A stretch of 64,000 bases of DNA, from contig NW_003314273.1 in the NCBI RefSeq assembly GCF_000143415.4, positions 1,846,760 to 1,910,759 on the forward strand, written 5' to 3'. This DNA comes from Selaginella moellendorffii (lineage: Eukaryota; Streptophyta; Lycopodiopsida; Selaginellales; Selaginellaceae). Below, in pieces: positions 9,019 to 20,508 of this stretch. Under the pieces are notes generated by a model, which worked only from the letters and a program-made list of their open reading frames with translations, searched no databases and was not told the origin of the DNA. Numbering within the stretch: position 1 is the first letter of the stretch; every line of letters starts with the position of its first letter. Both the position numbers and the translations under genes were made by a program.

Positions 9019-12000
9019 TCAGGGTTCTTTTGTAGATGGGCCGGGATCTGGAGGAACGTCAGGAGGAGGCATCGGCGGATCTGTAGACGGTATTAACTGC
9101 TCCTGATCCCTTTGTATGAAGTGTTTTAACCGCTGCACATGCACAATCTCTGGAGGATCGGCCTGCTGAACGTCATGCCGAACCTCATAAACTTGCGGTC
9201 CAACTTGCCGCAACACCCGATACGGTCCTTTCCACTGCGCAAGGAGCCCCTTAGATAAACCACGTACTGTAAGATGGGGAAAACGGACTAACACCAAATC
9301 ATCCACTTTGTACTCCGCAGGTGGACGATGATGGGAGTTGTAGCGCCGTTGTTGTCCCACTTGTACGCGGCCTAAATGTTCAACAGACTCTGCTCGGACA
9401 AGTGGAAGAATGCTTGTCAAATACTGATCCCATGACCTAGCATCAGGAGCTCGTGGCAATCGTGAAGGTAAACCCAGCTCTGTTGGTAATATTGGATCAT
9501 GACCATATAGAAGTTTATATGGTGAAGCACCAACAGAACTCTGCACCCCTGTGACATAGGCATACCGAAGAGACGGCAAATAACCATCCCAATCCGAATG
9601 CTGAAAGTTCACATACTTCGCAATCATCCCTTTGAATGTCCGAACGAGCCGTTCCACCAGACCGTCTGATTGTGGATGATAAGCACTCGTAAAAGTGTGG
9701 CGTATCCCCAACCGAGATGTCAAAACATGAAATACCTCAGCCATAAATGCAGGACCATTATCCGAAAGAATCCGCTCTGGACAAGAATGCTGGAACACCA
9801 CTCGATTGAGGAGGAAGTATCCAACAGCAGTTGCAGAGGCGCTAGCAAGAGCACCAACTTCCACCCAACGAGTCAAGTAGTCAGAAGCAATAATAACATA
9901 CTCATTGCCAGCAGTCGATCGTGGAAAAGGTCCCATAAGATCAAACGCCACCAACTCAAACAGACGGGAAACTGCAATTAACTCCAACCGTCCTTCCGCA
10001 GCACAAGGGGGAGTATTACGAGCTTGGCACCAAACGCAACTACGCACATACCGGATAATATCACGTCGCATCTCCGGCCAATAAAAAGACCTGCGCAGCT
10101 TCTCGGTGACACGACGGTGTCCCATATGCCCACCTAGAACAGGAGAATCATGGTAGGCATGGAGAAACCGCGGAATAAACACCAAAGGCACCACCAACCG
10201 TAAATGATCATCAGGATCCGTCCCCACAAAATAAAAAAGGCCATCTTCAAGGCGATATTGAGAATGTAAATGCCGGAAAGGCAAGTCATCAGCAAGTGAT
10301 GTAGGATTCTCAAACCCATCTCGAAGCCTTCGAATCCATGGCTCAATCTTTTGAGCCTCGCGAACCTCATCAAGAGAAGGTAGATCTTGCTTTGTGCCCT
10401 GTGGACACTGAACATCAAGGACAGCAACCGCCGACGGCACAGAATCCTCATCTAGAAAATCCACAGACGCTGGAACAACAGGTTCGTTAGAAACATGAGA
10501 AGTGAGTGGAGAAGGAAGAGGAGCTCGAGAAAGGGCATCAGCATCAGCCATAGAACTCCCTGGGCGATGAACAACATCAAAATCATATATCTGAAGCTTC
10601 AAAGCCCATCAAGCCGTACGACCAACCAGGTTCTTCCGCTTCAATAATGAAGTAACAGCAGCATGGTCACCTTCAAGTAATGTCCGAGAACCATGTAGAT
10701 ATGCATGAAGTTTCTCGAAACCCCAGACTGCTGCTAAACACTCCTTCTCCGTCGTGGAGTAGTTCATCTCCGCTAGTTGTAATGTACGGCTTATGTATGC
10801 AATGGGATGGCGCTGACCAGGCACACTCGAGCTCTCTTGCATCAACACACCTCCAAGACCAATGTCAGAAGCATCCACGCGCAAAATAAAAGGTCGAGTG
10901 TAGTCAGGATATGCCAAAACCGGAGGAGTCGTCAATAGCTCTTTGAGATCCACGAACGCCCGCTCACAATCCGGAGACCAGATGAAAGATGACGTTGATG
11001 ACTTCAGCAACGCTCGCAATGGTGTAGTGCGATCGGAAAGATGATCCACAAAACGACCGAGATACTACACCTTACCCAAAAAGCGTTGCACATCATTCAC
11101 ACATTTTGGAGTAGGGAACTTAAGAACAGCCACAAGTTTGTCAGGATCAACTTGCAAACCCTCACGAGAAATACGGTACCCAAGATAAGTTGTGTCCTTG
11201 GACCCAAACACGCACTTTGACCGCTTCAGCTTTAAACCAATATCACGTAGCCGATCCAACACTTTACAAACATCACGAACGTGCTCCTCTCACGTCCCCT
11301 CCGAGTGGATCAAGACATCATTAATGAAGTCAGCAATCACTTTCGGCATATCGCAAAGAACCTCGTCCATCATCCGCTGGAAAGTTGCGGGAGCATTGTT
11401 CAAACCAAACGGCATCACCAAGAACTCGTACAAACCAAATGGTGTACGAAAAGCAGTCTTAGGAATATCTTCTTCGGCCATCGGTACTTGCCAATACCCA
11501 GAAGCAAGATCTAGCTTGGTGAACCAACGACTTCGCCCCAGACGATCTAAGAGATCAGCAGTGTGAGGAAGAGGATACACATCTGGGATCGTCATTTTGT
11601 TTAACGGGCGATAGTCGATGCAGAAACGAATACTCCCATCAGGCTTCATCACAAGATGAGGTTCACATGCCCAAGGACTCCGCGACTTCCGAATAACACC
11701 CTTCTCCAACATTTCCTTGACGTTGGCTCGTAAAATCTTGATCTCCTTAGGTGACCGACGACGAACAGGAACCTTGATTGGACGAGCATCCCCGGTTGGA
11801 ATCGGATGACGTGTGGCAATCTTGGCCCCAGACGATAGGTCAAATTCAAAGAGATCAGAATACTCCTTCATGAGCCGGTCAACTGCTGCAACACAAAGAT
11901 CATCGGAGGGATCGGAAAAGGGAAAAGCAGAACAAGATGGAAACACAGAAGGAAAGAGTGGGGGAACAAAAGTAATGGAAGCAGATGTAAAAGTAGAGGG

Positions 12001-12618
12001 ACGAAGAGGTATGGAAGTGAGAGGAATGGATGAAACATAAGGAAGTATGAGATAAGGGGGAGAAGCCTCAAAGTCACACTTGGCATGATTGTGTTGCAAC
12101 CAATCCATACCAAGAATGAGGTCAAAAGCTTGACTCGGCACCACCCGCAACGACTGAAACTCAAGCTCGAGATCGCCCACACGCACAACCAGGTCCACCT
12201 CATCCCGTGCACATGCATGTGTACGGCCGTTGCCATAAAGAATGAAAACTAGTTCCACCGCACGACGCAAGTGTAAATGACAACGTGTGGTAACAGGTCG
12301 AGCAATAGAAGATAAACTCGAACCTGTATCAACCAACACAGAGAGAATAATAGGAGACCTCTTGTTATAAAAACGAGCTTGGAAAGTAAACACGGGATGA
12401 ACCGATGCCGAGTGAACCCCTTGATGACACTCCCGAAAGAAAGACGGAGGGGTCACTGATTTATTCGCGCAAGGTCCCTCCATTACTCGCGCGACTCCTC
12501 GTTTCCCGGATGCATCTCGGCGTCCAGATCTTCCACTGCAACAACACCCACGGGACGTTGCTGATGCCAAGGTCTCCACCCAGGAAATGGAGGTCGCCAA
12601 TCCGGAAAACGACGGCAA
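9019..12618 (-). pseudogene. Gypsy pol polyprotein (PR-RT-RNase H-INT) with three in-frame stops
   Basis: A single frame, in the -1 frame relative to gag. Protease: LVDTGSS near 12,330. RT: FCIDYRPLNK, TKLDLASGYWQVP and MPFGLNNAP are present, but the catalytic YxDD box reads FIND (codons 11,317-11,328), with the first Asp replaced by Asn. RNase H: LRVDASDIGLGGVL and the TTEKECLA motif. Integrase: HHCC zinc finger (GHMGH...CVWCQ) and a D,D,E core (FDLMGPF, SDNGPAF, QSDGLVERL), ending in a GPYRVL region. Stops are TGA at 11,290-11,292, TAG at 11,065-11,067 and TGA at 10,609-10,611. The frame reads smoothly through each of them, so they look like recent point mutations. It cannot make a full polyprotein. 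Confidence 0.92.
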
Positions 12619-13415
12619 CGCCGATAAGTATGACCAACTTCATCACACGCCCAACAGCGAACATCACGGCCACGACCACGTCCTCGCGCTTGTCCTTGGA
12701 CTCGAGCAGCAGCAGCATCAACCTCCATTGGAACAGGACCATCACCCATAGGAAGGGGAGCGGAAGGATGTGCAGCGAGAAGTGGAAGAGGCGACATCTC
12801 ATAATGTTGTGCCAAGCGAAGAGCATCGTCAAGGGTGGCAGGAGCAAGTGCATGCACAAGTCCAACAAGATCTTGACGAAGTGCTGGCCACAACATTCCT
12901 AGCTTGATCCGCTCTGACATATTTGGCTCCGCACGAAGCAAAAGGCTTCGGAAACAAACGCCAAATTGCATCACTGACTCAGATGGCCCTTGGCGAAGAC
13001 GATGCAATTGTTAGAAAGCATCATCACAATCATCGGCATAGCCGAAGGCGCATTTGAAGACGTCCAGGAGAACACTCCAATCCCCACGAGTGGCTGCGCT
13101 CAAACCATTGTACCACTGCAACGCCGTCCCTTGGAGACACGTGGGAAACTCACGCAAACGTCGAGCATCATCCCAAGAATGATATGTGGCAATCACCGTG
13201 AAGTGATCGAACCAATGGTACACATCATCCCCAGGATTCCCGCGAAAGAACTCCGGCCGAACGCGAGGATTAGTACCAAGAGCAGGAGGAGTTGTACCAC
13301 GTGCCGCGAACGCCGCCATCAACTGAGTTTGGTTGTTCAATTGCAAGCGCATAGCATCAAGCAATTGTACCAACTGCTGCTCTAGAGTCAAAGGAGGAGA
13401 TTGCGGATCTGCCAT
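12483..13415 (-). pseudogene. Gypsy gag with one in-frame stop
   Basis: The frame starts MADPQSPPLTLEQQ and contains the retrotransposon gag region (ALQWYNGL near 13,110). It ends with a CCHC zinc knuckle (CWACDEVGHTYRRC) near 12,640. One TAA interrupts it at 13,011-13,013, between DDAF and QLHRL. Gag overlaps pol by about 135 bp. Confidence 0.88.
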
Positions 13416-13639
13416 GAAGATGAACGAAAAAGAAAGAGCAAAAGAAGAGAGATGACAAAAAGCTAGAAGGAAATGGTAGATCTAGACAACGCAAAAAGCT
13501 AGATCTAAACCAAAAGAAAGAACAAAAGAAAGGAAATGGAAAAAGCTAGATCTAAACGATGCAAAAGCTAGATCTAAACCAAAATCCCAAATCCAAACAC
13601 TCTTCAGGGACAATCAAAGGTGCCCTTCATCTCCACCAA

Positions 13640-13813
13640 TGTGAGTGCCTGGAATATGGAAAGGGAATACAGAAATGTGCATATCAATTAGCCCAAAAAC
13701 CCTAGCTTATATACAGGAGCGAGTGGTCCGGATTGAAACCAATCCAACGGCTACTAAAATCCACTACGCTAATATTAGTATACGGCATCGTAGCTGTACA
13801 CTTGGCCCTCACA
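13640..13813 (-). repeat. 5' LTR of Gypsy element
   Basis: 174-bp partner of 8813-8986, with the same TGTGAG...CTCACA ends. Confidence 0.93.
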
Positions 13814-16550
13814 ATTATATTATTTTTATTTATATTAATTTATTGTTTGCATAAGCAAAAGTGAAATATATTAAGTTCTACCAAATAATTGTTATTCATT
13901 TAGATTAATCTTGTATTTAAACATATTTATAATCTATAACTTTCCTAAACACTTTCTAGTATATTTTTGGTTTGCTTAAGGTGGTAGTGGATATACCTAG
14001 AATATACTTGGATATTCTAGGATATTTACCATCTAACCATTACTCAATTACGCTTCAACCATTGTTTAACTGTAGGTACATGCATTCGATGGAGTATGTT
14101 GTGTCAGGAACAGCTGATGGAGTCGTTTGCATCAATACTACTGCTCACACTGGACAATTGGGTTTAGTACAGCAGCAAAAGTACTGGGAAGTATCAATGT
14201 GTAACATATGAGTTTCTCATTTGACATTCCTTTACAGGGTAATGTTATAATTAAGAAAAATATTTATAATTTATAAACTTTCCTAAACATGTCTTAGTAT
14301 ATTCTAGTTTATTTTACCATTTAATGGTTAATATTCAATAAGATCAATCTTGTTTTTATAAATTATAAACATGTTTATAATTATAAACTTTCATTTGATT
14401 AATTAGAAATATTAAGTAAACCTGCAATGCACAGCAAATTAGTATTTATTTTACCATCTAATTTGATATTTAATAAGATTAATTTTCATTTATAAATTGT
14501 AATTTTTTTTATAATTATTGATCAAATGGATTATTCAATAATACTAAACAGGAATGAATTGTTTCACGTTTCTTGTCTTTTTCAATGATCTCCACCTTGC
14601 TCCATTTTAGAATGAGGTAGAGGGCTATCTCTCTTTCCTTTACTTTGAAGCTCATGGTGAATAGCTTTCTTCTCCATAGCTAGAAAAAGTAATGAAGATC
14701 AAGCTCATTAGTGTCTAAACCCAGACACTGTTATTAGTGTTTGTAAGTCTTCATTCAAAAGTGGGATTAGGATTGTGATTATGACTTTTATCATCATGGT
14801 CCTAAAGCTCATTCTGTGTGGGAGAGGACACACAAAAAGTCATGGAAACATAGGGTTTAGGGTTTAAGGTTTAGGGTCTAAACCCTAGACAGTCCAAACG
14901 CTTTCCCTCTAGCTTGGGATGGAAAGTATATATGGACTTTTGAGCACTATTTGTAGGCTGACATTGAGAAATAAGTTACAAGACTAACACACATTTCGTC
15001 TTTGCAATGCTCATCTTAGTTTGGTTTTGATTGATTGATCCCACCAATGAGTTTTTATTTTATTTATTTATTTATTTCCTTTTTTTATCAGTTTCTGATG
15101 ATAGAAACCGAAATGGAAGTAATTCTTATCACTACTTGCATTCCAGACCTTGCAACCTAAATCTTTTAGAACAAACTTTAAGGCTAGTACATGCAAGAGT
15201 AATTACAAGCAATAGAAGAGAAATCAGGTCTTCAAACCATTTGAATCATAGTCTTTCAATAGATTGAGCATTTAAGATTCTCCTGGATATAAGATTGTAA
15301 AGAAAAATGTGAAATAAACTGATCTTGACTGGAAATCTTTGTTTGAGTTTTAAAGCATAATAATCTATTGCTCAAACGACTATTTTAGATATGATAATGT
15401 TTTAATTATCCATGTTGGATTATTTTTATAACAAATATATGAAAAAACATTTGAAAGAAAACCAAGATATGAGTTTTTGAACCAAATTTACAAAGAAACA
15501 TATAAATATACCCTTTGTGATTTTTTTGGTTTGCTTAAGCAAACCTATAGAGGGTAGTGGATAGACCTAGAATATGCTTGAATATTATAGGATATTCTAC
15601 CATCTAATGGTTGTTATTCATTTAGATTAATCTTGTATTTATAATTTATAAACTTTTTAAAACCCTTTCTAGTATATTCTTTTTATCCTATCATCTAATG
15701 GTTGATATGTAGATTAATCTTTTGTTTATAAATTACAAACATGTTTATAATTATAAACTTATTTGATTAATTAGATTAATAAGTAAGAATAACACTACTA
15801 TTAAGCAAACCAAGCATTGTTACATACAATGTGTAGCAATTTATTTTAAGATTCAATTTCAAACTCATGTTATTGATGTGTTTATTTCAAGGGTTTATTT
15901 CTAAGTTATTTTTGAATTAAGCTTTTATGAATGTTTTCTTTGTGTTTATAAAAGTGTTTATATTGCACATTTTGATTAAACGAGAAGAACTTAGATGCTT
16001 ACTAGCAGCAGCTAGCAGCTCATACAATACCTTGCCTAATGCATTGTAATCCAAAAAATGAAAATACCTCTAATGACTGTTGTAAATTCCAATCTAAGTT
16101 GTGTTTTCTTACAAAGTCCCAACAGTGTTTCCGTTTGACACCTTTGTGTGAGCCCATTTGCCACACCACCATGCTGCGTGCGTGTTCTCTTCGACCAGTT
16201 CTCCTCCCAGCTTTCAGGTAAAGTCTAAAGCAGAAGGATGACTATAGACGTGAGAAACTTACTTGATCAAGTGTTCTCTTGCACTGAAGTAGTAGGCTCC
16301 TCATTATCACTATAGGAAATTTTTTTCAATGATGCTTGACGGGACCTATAATTAAGCATCTATGGTTGGAATAAGTGGATTATGAACTCGACAAGTCATG
16401 TATCGCCACAAACGGTGCATGAAGGTCGCTAGAAACCAGTGGCTATTCAATTTTAAAATGGATCTGGGATTTCATGGATGTTGTTTTGATTCTTGTGATA
16501 CCAACAAGCGGCAGCAACTTCACACAAGCAGAAACAACACTGCATCGCCC
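13814..16550. repeat. Long AT-rich spacer, copy A
   Basis: About 2.7 kb of AT-rich DNA, recurring at about 26,150-28,930, 40,130-42,290, 51,770-53,830 and, inverted, 50,550-51,600. It contains repeated palindromes (TTTGCTTAAGCAAA, TTATAAACATGTTTATAA) and ATTAATCTTG motifs that suggest decayed small DNA transposons. Short open frames at 13,972-14,211 (with MEYVVSGTADGVVC) and 15,031-15,267 have no recognisable domain. The minus strand near 15,990-16,160 reads coding-like in some copies (ALYELLAAARKHLSSSQSIE), but I cannot assign it. Confidence 0.7.
14851..14888. repeat. Interstitial telomere-type repeat patch
   Basis: Degenerate TTTAGGG units (TAGGGTTTAGGGTTTAAGG and so on) followed by an inverted CTAAACCCTAG. 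Present in spacer copies A and B; the homologous position in the spacers at 41,095 and 52,625 has unrelated sequence. Confidence 0.7.
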
Positions 16551-16551
16551 G

Positions 16552-17970
16552 CTAGACACCGATGTCGTATACGTGGTGAGCCAGGAGCTTGGCCATGGAA
16601 GATGTTTCTGTCATCTTATTGTGCTTGAGGAAGCGGGCCTTGAACTCATCATCATCAATGGGCGTTGCAGCCAGCCTTGCTGCAACCTGTTTTGGTGACA
16701 ATCCGCGCTTGAGAAGGAAGCCCCGCCCCAATCTTGACATCCTCGCCATGTAACAGCCGCGCCTCCCTGGCTCAAAATCCATTGGCGTCACGTAGGACAC
16801 CGTCGACCCCGGGTCGCCGAGCATGCCCAAGTAGTTGCTCGCTTCAAGCTGCATCTGGAGGGAGGGAGGCTTGCCCTGCAGCTGCCGCACTATCTATAAA
16901 CCATGCATGAGCAACAAATTTTTTTTTAAAAAATCAGAACGCTGAAGGCTCACTCACATGATCCGCTATTCGGAAGAGGTTCGACAGGAAGCTGTGAATA
17001 GCCGAGCACAGCCGCGCGTCTAACACGGCCATGTAGACGTTCTCCATGTAAGGTAAGGGCACACAGTAATAAGAGAAGCAAGCCTTCCGCCGTCGCCCAG
17101 ATCTAGCAGGAGCTGCTCCAGCTCCACTGCACTTACAGTCCCTGTTGTTTCATTTCTTTTTGTCAATATTTTCATCTGGCTGCGAGGGAAACTTCCATCG
17201 CTCGAGCGACTGATGAGTTGCAGAGCGGGATTTCATCAAGCAAGAAATCCAGCTTTGAGGACCTCACGTTTACAGCCTTTGGGAATTGAGCTTTATACCG
17301 TGCATATGGGTTTCTTTCCTCCAGGCCCTAAAGCAGCAAACTAAACTCGCATTACGTATTTCTTCACATACCACGCTTGGATTGTCTCGAACAGAGCTCC
17401 ACCCTCCACGGAGAAGGCGAACTGTGCCTGAAGGCAGAGATGACCCTCCGCAACTCGAGCGTGGCATCCACGGCTTCTCTCAAGCCCGGCGGCACGTCTG
17501 CAAGGTTATCCACTCCCTCCATAAGTTGGCCAACCCTGAAAAGGGACTGACGCCACGACCAAGTGCCCAGATTTCAGGTTCTTTCCAATGTGGAAGCTGT
17601 TTCCAAGAGCCATGGTTGCTCGAGAGCATTTTCCTGAGCGAAAGCCAGGAAGTTCCGGAAGCTTGCGGAGATGGTGCACTCTTGCCGGGAGGCCCAATCC
17701 GTGGTTGCCAAGACCCTGGCGTGCGAGCTTTCACAACATGCTGGCTCCACGATTTGGCGATTGAATTTGGGAGGGGTTCCCTCCATACTGAAAAGTTTTT
17801 CTTCCAAGAATCTGGAAGCGAAGAGCCACGTCGATCTGATTGGAACTTTTTGCGGGATCCAATGTGTGAGCAGCAGCAGCAGCACAGTGGCGATTGATGC
17901 GAGCGTCCACTCTGTTTCCATTTCTCTTGGAAGTTGAAAAAAGAATGAAACTTTGCAGACGGCCACATTG
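16552..17970 (-). pseudogene. Fragment of unrecognised gene 'U', copy A
   Basis: Minus-strand segments behave like broken exons. Near 17,960-17,570 one piece begins METEWTLASIATVLLLLTHW; near 17,460-17,290 one contains ELRRVISAFR; near 17,200-17,000 one contains RSQMKILTKRNETTGTVSA; near 16,890-16,552 a 112-codon frame contains LGMLGDPGSTVSYVTPMDF. Frames shift between and within the pieces, and stops occur. I do not recognise the family. Similar remnants lie at 28,930-30,340, 42,340-43,500 and 53,840-54,700, each with its own indels, so none looks functional. Confidence 0.5.
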
Positions 17971-18600
17971 GTCTTCGCGAATCGCCGCTGCTCGTCTCAG
18001 TCTATGGCGAGGCCGAGGCCGCTGGATCGTTCTGTGCCCACTGCATTCATTTCTTCCAGTTCCTGGTGTGCGACGTGCTAAGATCAATGCCCGTTGGTTT
18101 GATGGCTCCCAGCTCTGGGCAAGGTGAGAGCTTCGATGCCACCCGCGTACCTGGTTGATCCTGAAGTCCCTTGAACCGTCAACCTTTGGCTCACCTGGAG
18201 AAAGATATAGGAATGTGTTACTTACCGGGAAAGAACAACCAAGCCATAGCCACGAAGACTACGAACAAAAGAAGCAAAGAACTGAGAGAACAAGGAACGA
18301 AAGCTACTCACCACATCGAGCGGGACGAAGATGAACTGCGAGACGACCTAGGGGAGAAAGCCCGCAGCTCCATTCGCGATGGCGGCGGCGGCGGTGTCTG
18401 GAAAGTTGAGCTTGGAAGTGAGGTTGAGCCGCCATCTTGGTCGCTTCGAGAGTTGTCAAGAACAGCACTCAACTGGAAACAGTGCCGGCAATCACGGTCC
18501 AAATCCCCGGTAGAGTCCTCTCACTCCATTGCTAAGAATCGATCTGAGCTTTCATATTGCTCGCCTCATTCTCGTCTTGATCGGGTAGAGCGCCGCCGAC
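17971..18600. other. Junction between 'U' and PBA1 fragments
   Basis: GC-richer sequence repeated at about 30,340-30,990 and 43,500-44,150. It holds a Pro/Ser-rich minus-strand frame (18,308-18,502) and other short shadow frames. No domain or gene is supported. Confidence 0.4.
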
Positions 18601-19130
18601 AAGCCCGATATGTTCTCTCGAGATTCTACTCACTGTCACAGTCGCACGACACCACCACTGGCGCCATCACGAGCCATGGTGACAGACAGGGAACGACGAG
18701 GTCCTGCCAGAAAAGATCACCCATTAACGGAGGAAAGTGGAGAGAAATTTGGATCACATACTTGTGTTTTTTGTTTGCTCATTCCTGGCCTCCACGCAAA
18801 GCCAAATATATATGTCGATCCAGCTTAGGCACGCGGAGTGAAGTTCCACCGATTGGCACACCGAAGATGCTACGTTTGTCGTGTCCCAACCTCGGACGAT
18901 CGTTCCAGCCTCGAGAAAGGAGCAAAAGCAATACAGACTGTTGCTCGAATATCTCTAACCAGCCCTAGAAACTCAACACAGTTAATCTAATAATAAAATA
19001 ATAAAATTGTGTTTTCGCCCATTCCAGCCTTGACAATTGCTTGTTTCACCCAGAACAATCCAGATCGGCAAATGTAGACATGAGATTTTATCAGAAGCTT
19101 GCGATCCTGTACCTACACGCGACCCAAAGG
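18600..19130 (-). pseudogene. Proteasome subunit beta-6 (PBA1-type) gene fragment, copy A
   Basis: Minus-strand pieces match the plant beta-6 subunit in order: SRVGTGSQASDKI with HVYICRSG in another frame (19,130-19,060), the GGWDKY/GVPIGGT exon (18,905-18,835), and the C-terminal MARDGASGGVVRT exon (near 18,690-18,640). This copy is worse than copy B: it has lost bases in the GFLDQAW segment. The N-terminal catalytic Thr region is not seen. Frameshifts and stops make it dead. Confidence 0.75.
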
Positions 19131-19239
19131 AAAAGATGTTCACATTCAGGATCTTACAATCTGAAGCAATTGCTAATCAAGTTGGCACAGCCTTTTCCGC
19201 AACAAGAATGCTTCCCAACACTCCGTAGTCCGACGAGCT

Positions 19240-19765
19240 CAAACAATGCCGACTCCTTTGCGAGCCGGCGAGCAGCGCCATCCGGGAGCTCTCTCGGCTG
19301 GCTCAATCTCCACAGATCCAGCATCGAGCAGTAGTGTCTGGGCTGAGGCTTGAATCCACAGTCGTTGCTCATCGAAACGAGAACTCGCGTCCCTTGCCTG
19401 CGTGGCTGCAAGCAACCAAAGCACTCACATACGCAACTTGGTCGGGGATCATCTCACGAAAGTGGTCAATCGCTTGCGTCGGAATGGCTACACGCGGAAA
19501 TCACCGACGTCCACGACACAACGTTCGATGGGAGAACGGCGCCAGGATGGAGTTCCAGGAGACGATGTCCCTCTCGGGCATGAGAGCGAGGATCTCCCAG
19601 ATGCCCTTGTTGGGCATTCCCGCAAGGAGCGAGTTCAGCTCCATAGCTCGCACTCGGGCTCTTGACGCCCGTGTTCCAGGTCACAAAGCTGGCGCGCGAC
19701 AACGAGGCCCAAGATGCTGCCAAGAGCCCGAGGTCTCCTCCATAAGCTGCTTCTTAGTTTTTAGT
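19240..19765 (-). pseudogene. PPR gene fragment
   Basis: Best-preserved class of PPR fragment. Minus-strand pieces include MPNKGIWEI, then IDHFREMIPDQVAYVSALVA-type wording, FKPQPRHYCSMLD and AARRLAKESALFELV. The pieces are spread over three frames. Its 5' end on the minus strand is bounded by a small foldback at 19,723-19,790. Confidence 0.7.
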
Positions 19766-19790
19766 TTTAAGAAAATGGAGGCCTCGGGCT
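19723..19790. repeat. Small foldback at PPR/BRF1 fragment junction
   Basis: AGCCCGAGGTCTCCTCCAT and ATGGAGGCCTCGGGCT form imperfect inverted arms around an AT-rich loop containing TTCTTAGTTTTTAGTTTT. Copies lie at about 32,176-32,242, 45,340-45,408 and 50,247-50,314; it is absent from the inner copies at 5,870 and 23,250. Confidence 0.55.
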
Positions 19791-19794
19791 TACT

Positions 19795-20050
19795 TGAACA
19801 ATGCCGAAGAAGTACGATTGAAAACTGTCTTCTGGACGGAAATGAACAAAGGAGACTTTCAGGTAGGCAGCTCACGTTTGTCCTGCCAGCACATTTTAAA
19901 ACTCGCAGCAAAAGCTGCACAAGCTGCTGTTCTGTCTGCAATTTCGTCTGGAACTGGATCCGCCGCTGACATCTCTGCTGCTGCTGCCGTTGCGAGCTCC
20001 AAAAGGTTTGTGCATTTCCACGAAGCAACTCTTGTTTGTTCCTCACGCCA
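19795..20050 (+). pseudogene. BRF1 3'-exon fragment
   Basis: Starts at TGAACAATGCCGAAGAAGTACG and runs to the Ala/Ser-rich exon. Against the intact gene I count about nine differences in the first 78 aligned bases. The shared intron bases GTAGGCAGCTCACG show that it was copied from genomic DNA rather than spliced mRNA. Confidence 0.8.
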
Positions 20051-20310
20051 TTGCACTAGGAAGTATTGAAATAAGGCTTGCAATACAGAGCAAATTCAAA
20101 ACCAAAGCAAACAACACAGTCCGCAACTGCCAGATACTCCTGCTATCATCGAGGAATCGGCCAACCCCATGCATCCAAACATCGCTCACTACAGCTACAT
20201 CATCGATCTCCTCAGCTGCACCGCACACCCTTGTGGCCAAGGAGCTCAAGAAGGGAAACAATGCAAGCAAATGGTTTGTGTCATGGAATAGCAAAATGTA
20301 AAGTAAGTTT
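20050..20310 (+). pseudogene. PPR-like fragment (HYSCII type)
   Basis: Reads MHPNIAHYSYIIDLLSC. Same junction with the BRF1 fragment as in the other units. No complete repeat or start. Confidence 0.35.
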
Positions 20311-20508
20311 TCAAATCAAGATATTTACAAGATTCGGTCGAATGAACTTCAAGGAAGCTTCTCGAACCAAAACTCTATAAGCCATTGCAAGCGTGCCACC
20401 TTTCAGATATACGTGCCAAACAGAGCTTACTGATCAGCGTGAGGCCTCCGTAAAAGAATGAGTTTGTAAAAGTCCACCACCGTGATCGTGATGGAAGAAA
20501 GACGGACT

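Larger units (their letters stand above)
8813..13813 (-). mobile_element. Ty3/Gypsy LTR retrotransposon, nearly complete but with nonsense mutations
   Basis: Two 174-bp LTRs (8813-8986, 13640-13813) with perfect 6-bp terminal inverted repeats TGTGAG/CTCACA enclose gag and pol on the minus strand. A purine tract abuts the 3' LTR. The target-site duplication is ATTA, or AATTA if the last A is shared. The intact pre-insertion site can be read at about 26,180-26,200 in the sister duplication. Pol order is protease, RT, RNase H, integrase, which defines Ty3/Gypsy. No chromodomain is visible after the integrase GPY-like region. Four in-frame stops and a mutated RT active site make it non-autonomous. 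Confidence 0.95.

Noticed and set aside
13972-14211. A 79-codon frame in the AT-rich spacer (MEYVVSGTADGVVC)
   Set aside because: Present in both recent duplicates and apparently absent from the older spacers at the same place. No domain or splice context that I can support.
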